Origin: Lachancea kluyveri NRRL Y-12651
Lineage: Eukaryota > Ascomycota > Saccharomycetes > Saccharomycetales > Saccharomycetaceae
Reading direction: 5' to 3'
Length of the DNA: 64,000 bases
NCBI GenBank assembly: GCA_000149225.2
Contig: CM000689.1
Span: 62,001-126,000, forward strand
Part shown: positions 9,357 to 17,635 of the stretch, piece by piece
Layout of the letters: each line of letters opens with the position of its first letter
How positions within the stretch are numbered: position 1 is the first letter of the stretch
Notes under the pieces: generated by a model
Told to the model about the DNA's origin: nothing
The model's input: only the letters and a program-made list of their open reading frames with translations
Databases searched by the model: none
Translations under genes and position numbers: made by a program

Positions 9357-9740
9357 TTATTTGGCCAACTCCAAGTTGTCCAACTCTTCTTTTTCCTTGG
9401 CAGCAGCTTCGGCCTCCAACAAGTATGGCAACAAGTATGGGTGGTCTTCTTCTGGCTTCAACCACTGGGTCTTTGGCAATAAGTGGTGAGTCAACTCCAA
9501 TTGGTGGGCTCTGACAAGTCTAAAGATTCTGGCATATGATTCGTCTTCTGGCAATCTTCTTAGAGCAGTCTGGCCAACATCGCTCTCTTCTTGTAGCAAG
9601 TCGTCGAACTTCAGACCAAGTTGTCTGTAACCGGAGAACTTGACAAACTGGTGGGCAACTGGGACAACGATCTTGGACAAGGATGGGCTCTTCAAGATAA
9701 AGTCACCAATTTTGGCAATGGAGGTGAAAGATTGAGGCAT
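9357..9740 (-). CDS. QCR7: Ubiquinol-cytochrome c reductase subunit 7
   Basis: Small matrix-facing subunit of respiratory complex III (14 kDa subunit), needed for assembly around cytochrome b. It has 127 residues, the same length as the S. cerevisiae protein. The start [19 protein letters not shown] is nearly identical to that of S. cerevisiae, and the blocks [11 protein letters not shown] and [11 protein letters not shown] are family hallmarks. The C-terminal half is helical and acidic. Synteny matches YDR529C beside APA2. The promoter holds a CCAAT box and two Cbf1-type CACGTG sites. Confidence 0.98.
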   Translation of the reverse strand: MPQSFTSIAKIGDFILKSPSLSKIVVPVAHQFVKFSGYRQLGLKFDDLLQEESDVGQTALRRLPEDESYARIFRLVRAHQLELTHHLLPKTQWLKPEEDHPYLLPYLLEAEAAAKEKEELDNLELAK

Positions 9741-10287
9741 GTCTGGGATATAAAATGTAGGCTTGTGTGTGTGTTTTCAAACAGCGTATGCTAAGCAAGT
9801 AGACAAGATGTATGAAAAGGAGAAAAAAAATAAAATGTATATATGTATTCTTTTGCATAACCAAAAAAATAAAAAAAAAAAATGTAGAATAAAATAGAGT
9901 AAAAAAAAGTCCCAAGTATATAGACGATGTGCTCTTTCCCTCCCTTCTCTCACGCTTTAGCACCGGTAAAACGAAAAAAACACAGAGACATGAGGAAAAT
10001 TCCGAGAAAGCGCGGAGTACCACCCATACACCTCACTGTATCTGAGGTGAGACGAAAATGCGTGGCTGCGATTGGCTGCCTGTCATGTGATCGAGATATT
10101 ATTGCACGTGACATGCACGTGATCTATGCGCGGTCTTTCTCTTTCTCTTTCTCTTTCTCTCTCTTTCTCCCCCATCCACATACGTGATCTCCTCCGGATA
10201 CAAAAAAGGATTTAGTAATCTATGTGGCAACTACACAGGTCTATAAGGGCCAACACTGAAACATGTGTCAGCAAGCACTAGCGCAGC
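9741..10287. promoter_or_regulatory. QCR7 upstream region with CCAAT and CACGTG sites
   Basis: Upstream of QCR7, reading leftward, the region has CCAAT on the minus strand (10071-10075), a possible Hap2/3/4/5 site, and two perfect CACGTG boxes at 10105-10110 and 10116-10121, a spacing of one helical turn. A pyrimidine CTTTCT-rich stretch covers 10135-10170. One copy of a dispersed 24-bp element lies at 10199-10222. The Hap and Cbf1 assignments are inferred from motif identity and from known regulation of QCR genes. Confidence 0.6.
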
Positions 10288-11247
10288 TCAGTAGTGGTAT
10301 TCGGTTGGCTTCTGGCCAGCGGTGTTGGGGAAGCCGCACTCCAACAACACCTCGTCGATGAGATGAGGGTTCTCGGTGATGTTCTTTAGAGTCTCTTCGT
10401 ACTTGACCAGAACCAATCCAACGTAGCCGGTGGCGTTGAAACCGATGTTCTGTTCCTCGCTTCTAGCAGCGGAACGTGGCACCATGCAGACCCATCTCTT
10501 GGTCATCATAAAGTTGTAGCCCACGCTCAGGCGAGGTTTTTCGTCGGTCCAGTTCTGGAAAAAGGTCAGGGCTCTCTGTAACAAAGCAGCGTACACCATG
10601 GCCAACGTGTCCTCGTCGACTTTGCTGCTTTCTTCTGGTAGTGGCACCACAAAGTGTGAGAACGCAACCTTCTTGTCTTGAAGAGGCTCGTTTTGGATGT
10701 TTGGGAGGAAGAATTCCTTGCCGTTGCACAGCCTGTCCTGGAATGGAATAAACTTCTGTGGCAACTTGAGCAACTGCAGGTGCTTGTGGTCGAGCGAAGA
10801 ACCGCTGCTGGGACCGCAGTTGTAGAAAACCATGTGTCTGACGTCCTCATCTTCGTCATCCAGTTTGTCCAGCAACGAGTAAGCTGTGATCAGGTCCTTG
10901 GGAGACAGAGGGCTGGTCTGCTGCTTGTACTCGTTGGTCACAAGCAAAACGTGTTCTGGCACGACAGGGAACTTGTTCAACAGTAGCTTGTACTCGCCAT
11001 CGCCAGTGATGTCGGTGGAGACGGTGAGCTCTGGTTCGGGCTTTTCGAATGGGTTGGAGGCCTTGGCCTCTTGGTCTGCGCGTTCTGGCTTCTTTAGCAA
11101 GCTTGGAGCATACGAAACGACGTACTGGATGCCTGTTTTGGGGTCCTTGAATTTATTGGTGGCGGATTCGGTAAATTGGACATGGCCGTTGGCGGCGGCA
11201 GTAGCGTAGGTGTCGCTCACTAGCTGGGACAGGTTTTCTGGAAGCAT
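10288..11247 (-). CDS. APA1: Diadenosine tetraphosphate phosphorylase
   Basis: Ap4A phosphorylase (ATP adenylyltransferase) that splits Ap4A with phosphate to ATP and ADP; cytosolic. The 319 residues match the S. cerevisiae paralogues APA1 (YCL050C) and APA2 (YDR530C), of which this is the single ancestor-type copy. The start is [17 protein letters not shown]. The catalytic HIT-like triad motif appears as [11 protein letters not shown] near residues 154-164, and the C-terminus retains the PTEYHY ending typical of the family. The gene is divergent from CAB1, as in S. cerevisiae chromosome IV. Confidence 0.96.
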   Translation of the reverse strand: MLPENLSQLVSDTYATAAANGHVQFTESATNKFKDPKTGIQYVVSYAPSLLKKPERADQEAKASNPFEKPEPELTVSTDITGDGEYKLLLNKFPVVPEHVLLVTNEYKQQTSPLSPKDLITAYSLLDKLDDEDEDVRHMVFYNCGPSSGSSLDHKHLQLLKLPQKFIPFQDRLCNGKEFFLPNIQNEPLQDKKVAFSHFVVPLPEESSKVDEDTLAMVYAALLQRALTFFQNWTDEKPRLSVGYNFMMTKRWVCMVPRSAARSEEQNIGFNATGYVGLVLVKYEETLKNITENPHLIDEVLLECGFPNTAGQKPTEYHY

Positions 11248-11623
11248 TGCTTTTGCTGGGAGGGGGAGGGAACGATGTCTGGGGTGGGTCTAGAGGTTGA
11301 GGTCTACGAAAGCGTCGCTGCGAATTTTTCACATCCGCTTCGACAGAGAAGACTCTCCCCGTCACCAGATGCCAGTACAAAGAACCAAGAGAGAGGAAAG
11401 AGAGAGGAAAGAGAGAGGAAAGACAGGAGCAACACGAACGGCAAAACAATGGCCAGGGAAACACGCAGCATAGACACCCAAGACAGCCCAGGCTATGCGG
11501 TCTACAATACAGAAACCGCCCTCTTCGAGCTAGCTGGTACCGCAGTCGTGAGGGGAGGGGGGACCCAGGCGTGCATCCGCTCTGCCCTCGCTTCTAGCCA
11601 CGTGATCACCACGCTCCCGGCGT

Positions 11624-11668
<45 letters not shown>

Positions 11669-11821
11669 TCTCTCTCTTTCTCTCGCTCTCTCGTTCTCGC
11701 TCTCGCAGCAACAGCAGCTTCAGCTTTTGTTGGCCGAACAGGCTTTCTTCACACAGCTTCACCACCGCCAACGTCAACGTCTTGGTACCTGCCTCCCCCT
11801 CCCTCAAACAACTGTCTGGAC
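11248..11821. other. Divergent promoter region, APA1/CAB1
   Basis: Contains three 11-bp purine repeats (11390-11422), a CACGTG box at 11599-11604 and an (AC)21 run followed by a TC-rich tract (about 11667-11706) and CAG-rich sequence. An open frame at 11275-11625 has no conserved features and is not supported. Confidence 0.5.
11625..11666. repeat. (AC)21 dinucleotide repeat
   Basis: 42 bp of uninterrupted AC, immediately followed by a TC-rich tract, in the CAB1 upstream region. Confidence 0.95.
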
Positions 11822-12886
11822 ATGAGCAGGGACATTGAGTATCCATGTGCCGACTGGAAGGCCAGCGGCACCTTCACCGTCGCCGTTGACATCGGTGGCT
11901 CGCTTGCCAAGGTGGTGTTTTCCTCTCTGGGCACCGACACCTTGCACTTCGAGACTGTGGAAACAGAGAAGCTCGACGAGTTCATGCAGCTTCTGCACTC
12001 CATCATCCAGCAGCACAACCATGGCTCCTATGCCTCTACACAAATGATCGCCACCGGCGGTGGCGCCTACAAGTTTTACGATCTGCTGCAGCGGCAGTTC
12101 CCAGGGCTGGCCAGTCTCTCGCAATCGGACGAGATGCAGTGCCTCATCAAGGGCTTGGACTTTTTCATCCACGAGATCCCCCACGAAGTGTTCACCTACA
12201 ACCACTCTGACGGCGAGCGCGCCGTTAACCCGAGCGAGTCTTCTGTTTACCCGTATATGCTGGTCAACATCGGCTCTGGCGTGTCTATCCTCAAGGTCAA
12301 CTCGCCTGCGCAGTTCACGCGTGTCGGAGGCTCTTCTCTGGGCGGCGGGACGTTGTGGGGCTTGCTCTCGTTGATAACTGGCGCCCGCACCTACGACGAG
12401 ATGCTGAGTTGGGCCCACCAGGGCGACAACACCAACGTCGACATGCTCGTGGGCGACATCTACGGCACGGACTACGGCAAGATTGGTCTAAAATCCACCA
12501 ACATAGCCAGCTCCTTTGGCAAGGTTTTTCAGAGAAACAGCAACATCCAGCACACCGACGAGCACTACCCGCCACCGTCCCACACGTCCACGAGCGACAT
12601 TGCCGTGCGCAGCCGCGACCGCACGTTCGACAACGCAGACATCTCACAGAGCCTGCTATATGCCATATCGAACAACGTTGGCCAGATTGCGTACCTGCAG
12701 GCAAAGGTGCACAACGTGCAGAACATCTACTTCGGCGGCTCCTACATAAGAGGCCATCTAACCACCATGAACACACTGAGCTATGCCATCAACTTCTGGT
12801 CCGAAGGTAACAAACAGGCCTTTTTCCTAAAACACGAGGGCTACCTGGGCGCCATGGGCGCCTTTTTGGAAGCGCAACAACGGTAG
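11822..12886 (+). CDS. CAB1: Pantothenate kinase
   Basis: Catalyses ATP-dependent phosphorylation of pantothenate, the first and rate-limiting step of coenzyme A synthesis. The 354 residues compare with about 367 in S. cerevisiae Cab1 (YDR531W). It is a eukaryotic type II PanK with the actin-like/ASKHA nucleotide-binding fold. The phosphate-1 loop is TVAVDIGGSLAKVVFSS (residues 19-35), followed by MIATGGGAYKF, the glycine-rich VNIGSGVSIL and the GGSSLGGGTLWGL segment. The C-terminal YFGGSYIRGH and GYLGAMGAFL motifs complete the fold. The start at 11822 is the first ATG and fits the family. Confidence 0.96.
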   Translation: MSRDIEYPCADWKASGTFTVAVDIGGSLAKVVFSSLGTDTLHFETVETEKLDEFMQLLHSIIQQHNHGSYASTQMIATGGGAYKFYDLLQRQFPGLASLSQSDEMQCLIKGLDFFIHEIPHEVFTYNHSDGERAVNPSESSVYPYMLVNIGSGVSILKVNSPAQFTRVGGSSLGGGTLWGLLSLITGARTYDEMLSWAHQGDNTNVDMLVGDIYGTDYGKIGLKSTNIASSFGKVFQRNSNIQHTDEHYPPPSHTSTSDIAVRSRDRTFDNADISQSLLYAISNNVGQIAYLQAKVHNVQNIYFGGSYIRGHLTTMNTLSYAINFWSEGNKQAFFLKHEGYLGAMGAFLEAQQR

Positions 12887-12977
12887 CCGCTGCGGGCCTG
12901 TGGGAGGGCGGCGGAAGGTGAAGACTGAAAAAGTCTTGTTTCCGTATTCTTGCATGTTTTACGTTTCATTTCCCATG

Positions 12978-13012
<35 letters not shown>

Positions 13013-13135
13013 AGTTGTTTGTTTGTTTGTTTGTTTGTCTTTTGTTTTTTTTTTTTTCTTTCCCTTCCTTTCTTTCTTCCTTGCTTCTGTTTCTCTTTAT
13101 CACTCTCTATTGCTACGACGTTTAATTCACATACT
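12887..13135. repeat. T tract and (GTTT)n in CAB1/KRE28 3' region
   Basis: Between the convergent CAB1 and KRE28 genes lie a run of about 32 T (about 12979-13010), a short GTTT tandem (about 13017-13039) and a further T-rich stretch. These look like low-complexity sequence with 3'-end signals. Confidence 0.7.
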
Positions 13136-14188
13136 CTATTTAATCATGCCGACGATTGTCTCTATGGCTCTATAGAAGTCGCTGTCGCCACAAACAGCAT
13201 GTTCTACATCCCGTTGCTGCAGGGCCAAGCTCGCTGGCTCAGTGCCGTGTCGGCCTGTGCTGTACAGCCGGACTGCTGTGATGCCCGTTGAGTCAAACGA
13301 CACGGCAATGGTCACATCTTTGCACTCGAACTGGAACTTTGCGGTTTGCGGGTACACCTCCAGGTTCGAAATACCCTTATGTAGGAAGCGAGTGCGCCAG
13401 AGTTGTGCCAGCAAATCCAGCGTGGTACACGCTTCAACCACTTGTGTATCCGAGTCCGTGATGTTGTGCCTGTTCGCAACCGCTCTTTCCAACGAGTCTC
13501 GTGTTTTTTCCAACACCTGTAGCTGCTGTTCCGTTTGCTGTAGTGCCTGCTGCCCCTGCACAACGTCTTCCCACGCAGTATAAGTCTCCTCGACAGGGTG
13601 TGGCGTTGTGCCGGGGCCTTGCAGATTCGTCTGCTCGCCTTTGTCCTTGGTCAAGCTCTCTAGCTCGTCAATCAGCTCCCAGCACTCGTCGATGACGGTT
13701 GCCGTCTCCAAACATGTTTCCTTGGCGTGTTCGCGCTCGCGAGAAATCGTTGCGCTTGAGTGTGCGATGCGCAGCTTCAGACGCTCGATCTCGCCATCAA
13801 GCTGTTGTAGGGTCTCGCTCTCCAGTTTCTCAACCTGTTTTTCAAGTGCTACGTATTTCTCGTCTTTTACCGAACCGAGTTGCAGCAAGTCTGTCGAGGA
13901 TATGGTGTACCGGAGGAAATAGTCCAGCGTTTCCTGCTCCAGGTGCGTTACCCTCAGCAGCTCCGTCAGTCTGGAAAACTCGGAGATCTTTTCTGCAATG
14001 CAGTTGGGGTCAACTGCTCCTTGGCCACCACCCTCTACAAACACGTTGTCCTCCGACACCTGGTTTATGCTTTGCTGAAGCTCGTCGAGCGCGGCAGTGT
14101 GCTGTCTTTCTTGCTGCTGCAGCACCCTCTCACTGAGGTACGCTGTCTGCTCCTCCAGGTCGTGCACCTGCTTCCTGTGCTCGGTCAT
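13136..14188 (-). CDS. KRE28: Kinetochore subunit Kre28 (Spc105 partner)
   Basis: By family and position this is Kre28 (YDR532C, about 385 residues), the partner of Spc105/KNL1 in the outer kinetochore. The protein has 350 residues and is mostly predicted coiled coil: heptad-rich stretches cover about residues 1-60, 115-170 and 205-245. The C-terminal portion is more globular. Sequence conservation in this family is low, so the assignment rests on length, coiled-coil architecture and exact placement next to CAB1 in the same orientation as in S. cerevisiae chromosome IV. Confidence 0.82.
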   Translation of the reverse strand: MTEHRKQVHDLEEQTAYLSERVLQQQERQHTAALDELQQSINQVSEDNVFVEGGGQGAVDPNCIAEKISEFSRLTELLRVTHLEQETLDYFLRYTISSTDLLQLGSVKDEKYVALEKQVEKLESETLQQLDGEIERLKLRIAHSSATISREREHAKETCLETATVIDECWELIDELESLTKDKGEQTNLQGPGTTPHPVEETYTAWEDVVQGQQALQQTEQQLQVLEKTRDSLERAVANRHNITDSDTQVVEACTTLDLLAQLWRTRFLHKGISNLEVYPQTAKFQFECKDVTIAVSFDSTGITAVRLYSTGRHGTEPASLALQQRDVEHAVCGDSDFYRAIETIVGMIK

Positions 14189-15102
14189 CGCTGCTTGATG
14201 GGAGGACCGAACCCGCTAACCAGTTTCAAAGCCCTTGCAGCTACTGGTCTGTTTGTTTACCTCCCGGCACGCCAAACTTTTCCATGATGGCCGCGACCAC
14301 CCCGGGCTGGCCGGACAGAGATCTGCGGTGGTCGGCGTGCGTATTGTATTGGCTGACGCGGAAACAGACAAAGAAAAAATTTTCCAGCACGGCTCATCTC
14401 TCTCGCCTCTTGACCACTTGTTTTCCTTTGCATTTCCTTTTATCAGGGACCGCTGGCAGTGATCGGGCACTGTGGTTCTCTACTCTGTTGACATTGGCAA
14501 ACGCCATGCCGAAACTATTTTGCTTCTCTCGTTTCCATGAAGATTGACCCCCAACCTTTTTTTTTTAACCGCACAACTTAAGTTGGCTGGATGGGGACGA
14601 CTTTGTCCTAGAAATGTCCTTTCAATGTGTCAATGTGCTAAGATTGAACAGTTATCTCTGTCTTCCCAAACCACACTGCTATTCTTTTCCGGGCTTTTGT
14701 TGGAGCGGGCCTTTGTTTTGTGCTTTGGTCCTCATCTCCTCCCAATCTGGCAAAAGGCCCGGCCAAGTGTGGCACTTTGCCCAATCTTTGTTTATGGAAA
14801 CGAGTTCTCGCGGATAGGGACGTGTGGATGCAGCGCCTCTGCTCAACTGTAGAGAGTCAGCCACTTGTCTCGATTTTCGCTACGCTAGTTGGCTTCTCTC
14901 CGGGGCATCTCCGAGATTTAGAGTTTTTCTTTATCTTGAACTATATGCCCTGTATGTGCAAAGTGCTGGGTTATGTATTGGGATACATTTTTTTTTTTCT
15001 TTACTTTTTTTTTTTCCACTTGCATGCTCTCGTATGCGGGTGCTCTCATTCTTGTTCTTATCTCTACTCTTTTAGAAAAAATCTATGTGTGCATCTATAT
15101 AC
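14189..15102. other. 0.9-kb gene-free interval between KRE28 and RBA50
   Basis: This interval has no conserved open reading frame. It begins with a KRE28 upstream region holding GAAAAAATTTTC (14373-14384) and GCTCATCTC (14392-14400), an RRPE-like/PAC-like pair. The middle (about 14560-14950) is not low complexity and has several potential stems. It ends in poly(dT) blocks at about 14990-15016, 3' of RBA50. See the separate candidate snoRNA entry. Confidence 0.5.
14560..14950 (-). ncRNA. Candidate H/ACA snoRNA snR84 (positional)
   Basis: In S. cerevisiae, as I remember it, SNR84 lies just 3' of RBA50 on the same strand. Here the minus strand just 3' of RBA50 has a poly(dA:dT) block (14990-15016), a TATA-like CATATAG (about 14943-14949), then mixed-composition sequence with potential stems such as GGCAAA/TTTTGCC (about 14750-14782), ANANNA-type hinge candidates (for example AAACAA near 14787-14792) and an ACA followed by three bases (about 14631-14636). 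Ends and strand are approximate. The call rests on synteny plus weak H/ACA-like features. Confidence 0.25.
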
Positions 15103-16467
15103 CTATGTGGCAGTAGTCTGCTTGTTTCTAAAGTCACCACCACCCTGTTTCCACAGCCAAAGTGCGTCAACCGCGTAGTTTCTGACAGAAATGTTTCTTG
15201 TTCTTTTCTCGTCCGCCGCCTCCTCCAGAGACTCTATGACCATGCACGCCTTGCATAGATCCCAGAACATGGCGTATATTCTGTTGACAATTGCGTCTGT
15301 GCCGCCCTCCTCCTTGTAGGTTTCGGCATCCACCTCCGGCACCAGCTGGTAGTAAGACTGCTTGCCCAGTTTGTACAGTACTCTGCCCAGAGTTTGCAGG
15401 GCAATGCACCGTTGAGCAGCGAACGTCGATCTGGACAGATGCTGCAGCTCCAGAATCGTGTACCCCGCCAGCTGCGGATCTTCGGAATGGTGGTGCAGCC
15501 CCGTGTATGTCGAATCCACCTTTCTGGTCGGCGGCACCAGGTCTCCCTTAAAGTCAAAGCGGCACAGCGACACGTCGTCGAGGACGCCGTCGGTTCGGTT
15601 TTCAGGAACCGGCTTCATCCACTGCATTTTCTCAACCTCCCGTGGCAGGTCCGGAAAGTACTTTTCGTGCAGTTTCTCGTCAAACTTGATGTCGTTGAGA
15701 TCGAGTGCCTCGAACTGGCCTTCCAGTGCGTCCGCGCTGCTGTTTTTGATAAAGTGCACGTCTTGCAACAGCTCTTCGTTCGACATGTGGTCCATTCTTT
15801 GCACAAACTGGTACTCCTGCGGAGCAATATCGTCTTGGTCTTCGATGGCACCCGGAGGGTATTCAACTGGTTGATCTAATGGCTCTGGTACCTGGTCTTC
15901 TATGAACTTGACGTGCTTGGCCTCCTCGGCAGGCTTCTTTACAATGCCCAGCGCCTTGTCGACGGCGTCGTCGTCCAGACGTGGAAGGTCGGGGAATTCT
16001 CTAGAGCCCCCAACCCACGTCCCCGGCGCGCCTTCGATCTCTGCAAAGAGAGGGGTCGTGGCAGAACTCATCGAGGACTCCAGCGGCTCGTTCTTTTGCT
16101 TTTTCCCAATGCGTTTCAGGAGACCCTGGATCACACCCGCGTCGAGAGAGTCCAACAACTCTTGTTTCTCCCGTTCCAGCTGCTCGGGAGACATCTCCAT
16201 CATCAACTTGATGTTTTCCAGGTGGATGCGCTCGGCCTCGCTCATGGTGGAGTCCGGAGCGCCTGCCGCTTGCTCGGCTCTTGGCTCGGGGTCTGTCGCC
16301 TGCTGCTTCTTGTGTTTTAGTCCCCGCCTCTTCTTCTCCTGCAGTCTCACCTTCCAGGAGGAGATCTTTTCCGGCTGGTAGAGCTCTGGGAACCCGGAAG
16401 AGGGGGCAGCAGGAGCCTCTTGGATCTCCACGGTTTCCTTTTCAACGATATCACCTAGCAAATCCAT
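15103..16467 (-). CDS. RBA50: RNA polymerase II assembly factor Rba50 (RPAP1 family)
   Basis: Rba50 (YDR527W, about 439 residues) helps assemble RNA polymerase II, binding the Rpb3 subcomplex. The protein has 454 residues. The N-terminus MDLLGDIVEKETVEIQEAP and the block GFPELYQPEKISSWK match the S. cerevisiae protein. An RPAP1 N-terminal segment (about residues 80-130, ERIHLENIKLMMEMSPEQL) and a central RPAP1 C-domain-like block (KMQWMKPVP, then LCRFDFKGDLVPP) are visible. The C-terminal part is helical. The partner gene HLR1 is 8 kb away here rather than adjacent, which reflects rearrangement of the S. cerevisiae chromosome IV copy. Confidence 0.94.
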   Translation of the reverse strand: MDLLGDIVEKETVEIQEAPAAPSSGFPELYQPEKISSWKVRLQEKKRRGLKHKKQQATDPEPRAEQAAGAPDSTMSEAERIHLENIKLMMEMSPEQLEREKQELLDSLDAGVIQGLLKRIGKKQKNEPLESSMSSATTPLFAEIEGAPGTWVGGSREFPDLPRLDDDAVDKALGIVKKPAEEAKHVKFIEDQVPEPLDQPVEYPPGAIEDQDDIAPQEYQFVQRMDHMSNEELLQDVHFIKNSSADALEGQFEALDLNDIKFDEKLHEKYFPDLPREVEKMQWMKPVPENRTDGVLDDVSLCRFDFKGDLVPPTRKVDSTYTGLHHHSEDPQLAGYTILELQHLSRSTFAAQRCIALQTLGRVLYKLGKQSYYQLVPEVDAETYKEEGGTDAIVNRIYAMFWDLCKACMVIESLEEAADEKRTRNISVRNYAVDALWLWKQGGGDFRNKQTTAT

Positions 16468-16848
16468 AGCTATTCTTATACAGCGTGTCTCGATGTGTGC
16501 CTGGGTGCGAGATGGGTTGTTATGGTAAGATGAATCACTAAAAACGTGACTAAGGTGATGATGGCGATGGCGGTAGTCCTGATGCTGGCGATGGTGATAG
16601 TTTGTGGACTGGGATGAGCCAGCCAGCCAGCCAGAAAAAGATGGAAGAAAGAGAGAAAAAAATTAATCACTAGCAACGAGATGCATTCGGAGATGCGTTG
16701 GTGTATTAGCAAATATTATCAAGTACACAGGATGAACGGCATACATATGTGTTTATAAGTTTCTAAGCCAAAAAGTGGACCCCAGTCTCTAGACTTGGCG
16801 ACCTGCAGTCAGTTGCGCTGCGCTACACTGCACTGTATCGCGCGATGT
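16468..16848. other. RBA50 upstream / SNA2 downstream region
   Basis: Non-coding, with imperfect GATGGCGATGG-type triplet repeats (16555-16610), a (GCCA)4 tandem near 16618-16633 and a short A-rich block. No gene is seen. Confidence 0.5.
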
Positions 16849-17085
16849 TCAGTGCAGAGATCCGTAGCCCTCTCTCGAGCCTGTTGTTAAACCTGCGTTC
16901 CCGTACTCCTCGTAAGGATGGGAGCTGACCACATACAAGGCGTGGATCAAGCCTGGGAAGAAACCTAGAACAAACAACAGGACGTTAATCAGCATGTCCT
17001 TTGTGAAAAAGCCTCTCTTTAACCACACGACAAGAGGAGGGATGAAGATGGCAATGAAAACGAGGAACCAATCACGGGCGTGCAT
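16849..17085 (-). CDS. SNA2: PMP3-family small membrane protein Sna2
   Basis: A 78-residue tetraspan-like/proteolipid protein of the PMP3/UPF0057 family; S. cerevisiae Sna2 (YDR525W-A, 79 residues) is a vacuolar/vesicular membrane protein. The N-terminus MHARDWFLVFIAIFIPP is nearly identical. Two hydrophobic segments (about residues 6-23 and 31-52) flank the basic KRGFFTKD loop, and the family motif FFPGLIHALYVV is present. The C-terminal tail contains HPYEEYGN and ends in YGSLH; the tail tyrosine may be part of a sorting signal, as in Sna2. Confidence 0.96.
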   Translation of the reverse strand: MHARDWFLVFIAIFIPPLVVWLKRGFFTKDMLINVLLFVLGFFPGLIHALYVVSSHPYEEYGNAGLTTGSREGYGSLH

Positions 17086-17635
17086 TTAGGGCGAGGCGAC
17101 TATTTGTTGTACTAGTTTACTGAACCAGCGTGTGTGGAAACTTCTTCTAGTATATATATACATATATATCCTTTTCTGATTCACAAAGTGTGATGATAGA
17201 ACAAGATGGTAGCAAATTGCGATTGGAGCCCATCCTTCCTCCCCCTTTGCAAGAGATACAGATCGCATCTGGTTCTAGTATGCGGGTTTTGGGTTGACGC
17301 CATCGCCGTGTGTGGCCGTGAGACGTGATGCGGGGACGTGCGCGCGCAATGCACGGAGGAGGCATGGCGGCTGCTTTATACTGTGACACCAGGACGTTGG
17401 CGCACAGGCTGGCCTTGAACACTTGAGCTAAATTCAAAATAATTTTGTTTTGCATCGGTGCATGCGCCGATGTTGGTCCTGCCAATGGTGATGTCTGCTT
17501 TAGCGGGTAGCTACGGAAACATACAAAACTGTATATACTCGACGGGACTGCTATGATGGTGGGCCTTCTTTTTTTTTTCTCCCCTTCTATGGAAGGGACA
17601 AACACGCCCTCCCTATGGGCTCAAAGCTCCTGCAT
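17086..17635. other. SNA2 upstream / DCG1 downstream region
   Basis: A run of alternating TA (about 17150-17169) lies 65-85 bp upstream of the SNA2 start and is a likely TATA region. A 20-bp near-perfect palindrome is at 17453-17472. The right end is T-rich. No gene is seen. Confidence 0.5.
17453..17472. promoter_or_regulatory. 20-bp near-palindrome
   Basis: CATCGGTGCATGCGCCGATG matches its own reverse complement except for one T/G pair. It lies about 370 bp upstream of SNA2 and about 165 bp beyond the 3' end of DCG1. A dimeric protein site or an RNA hairpin are both possible. Confidence 0.4.

Noticed and set aside
11275-11625. 116-codon plus-strand frame between APA1 and CAB1
   Set aside because: It lies in the divergent promoter, overlaps purine and AC repeats and has no recognisable homology.
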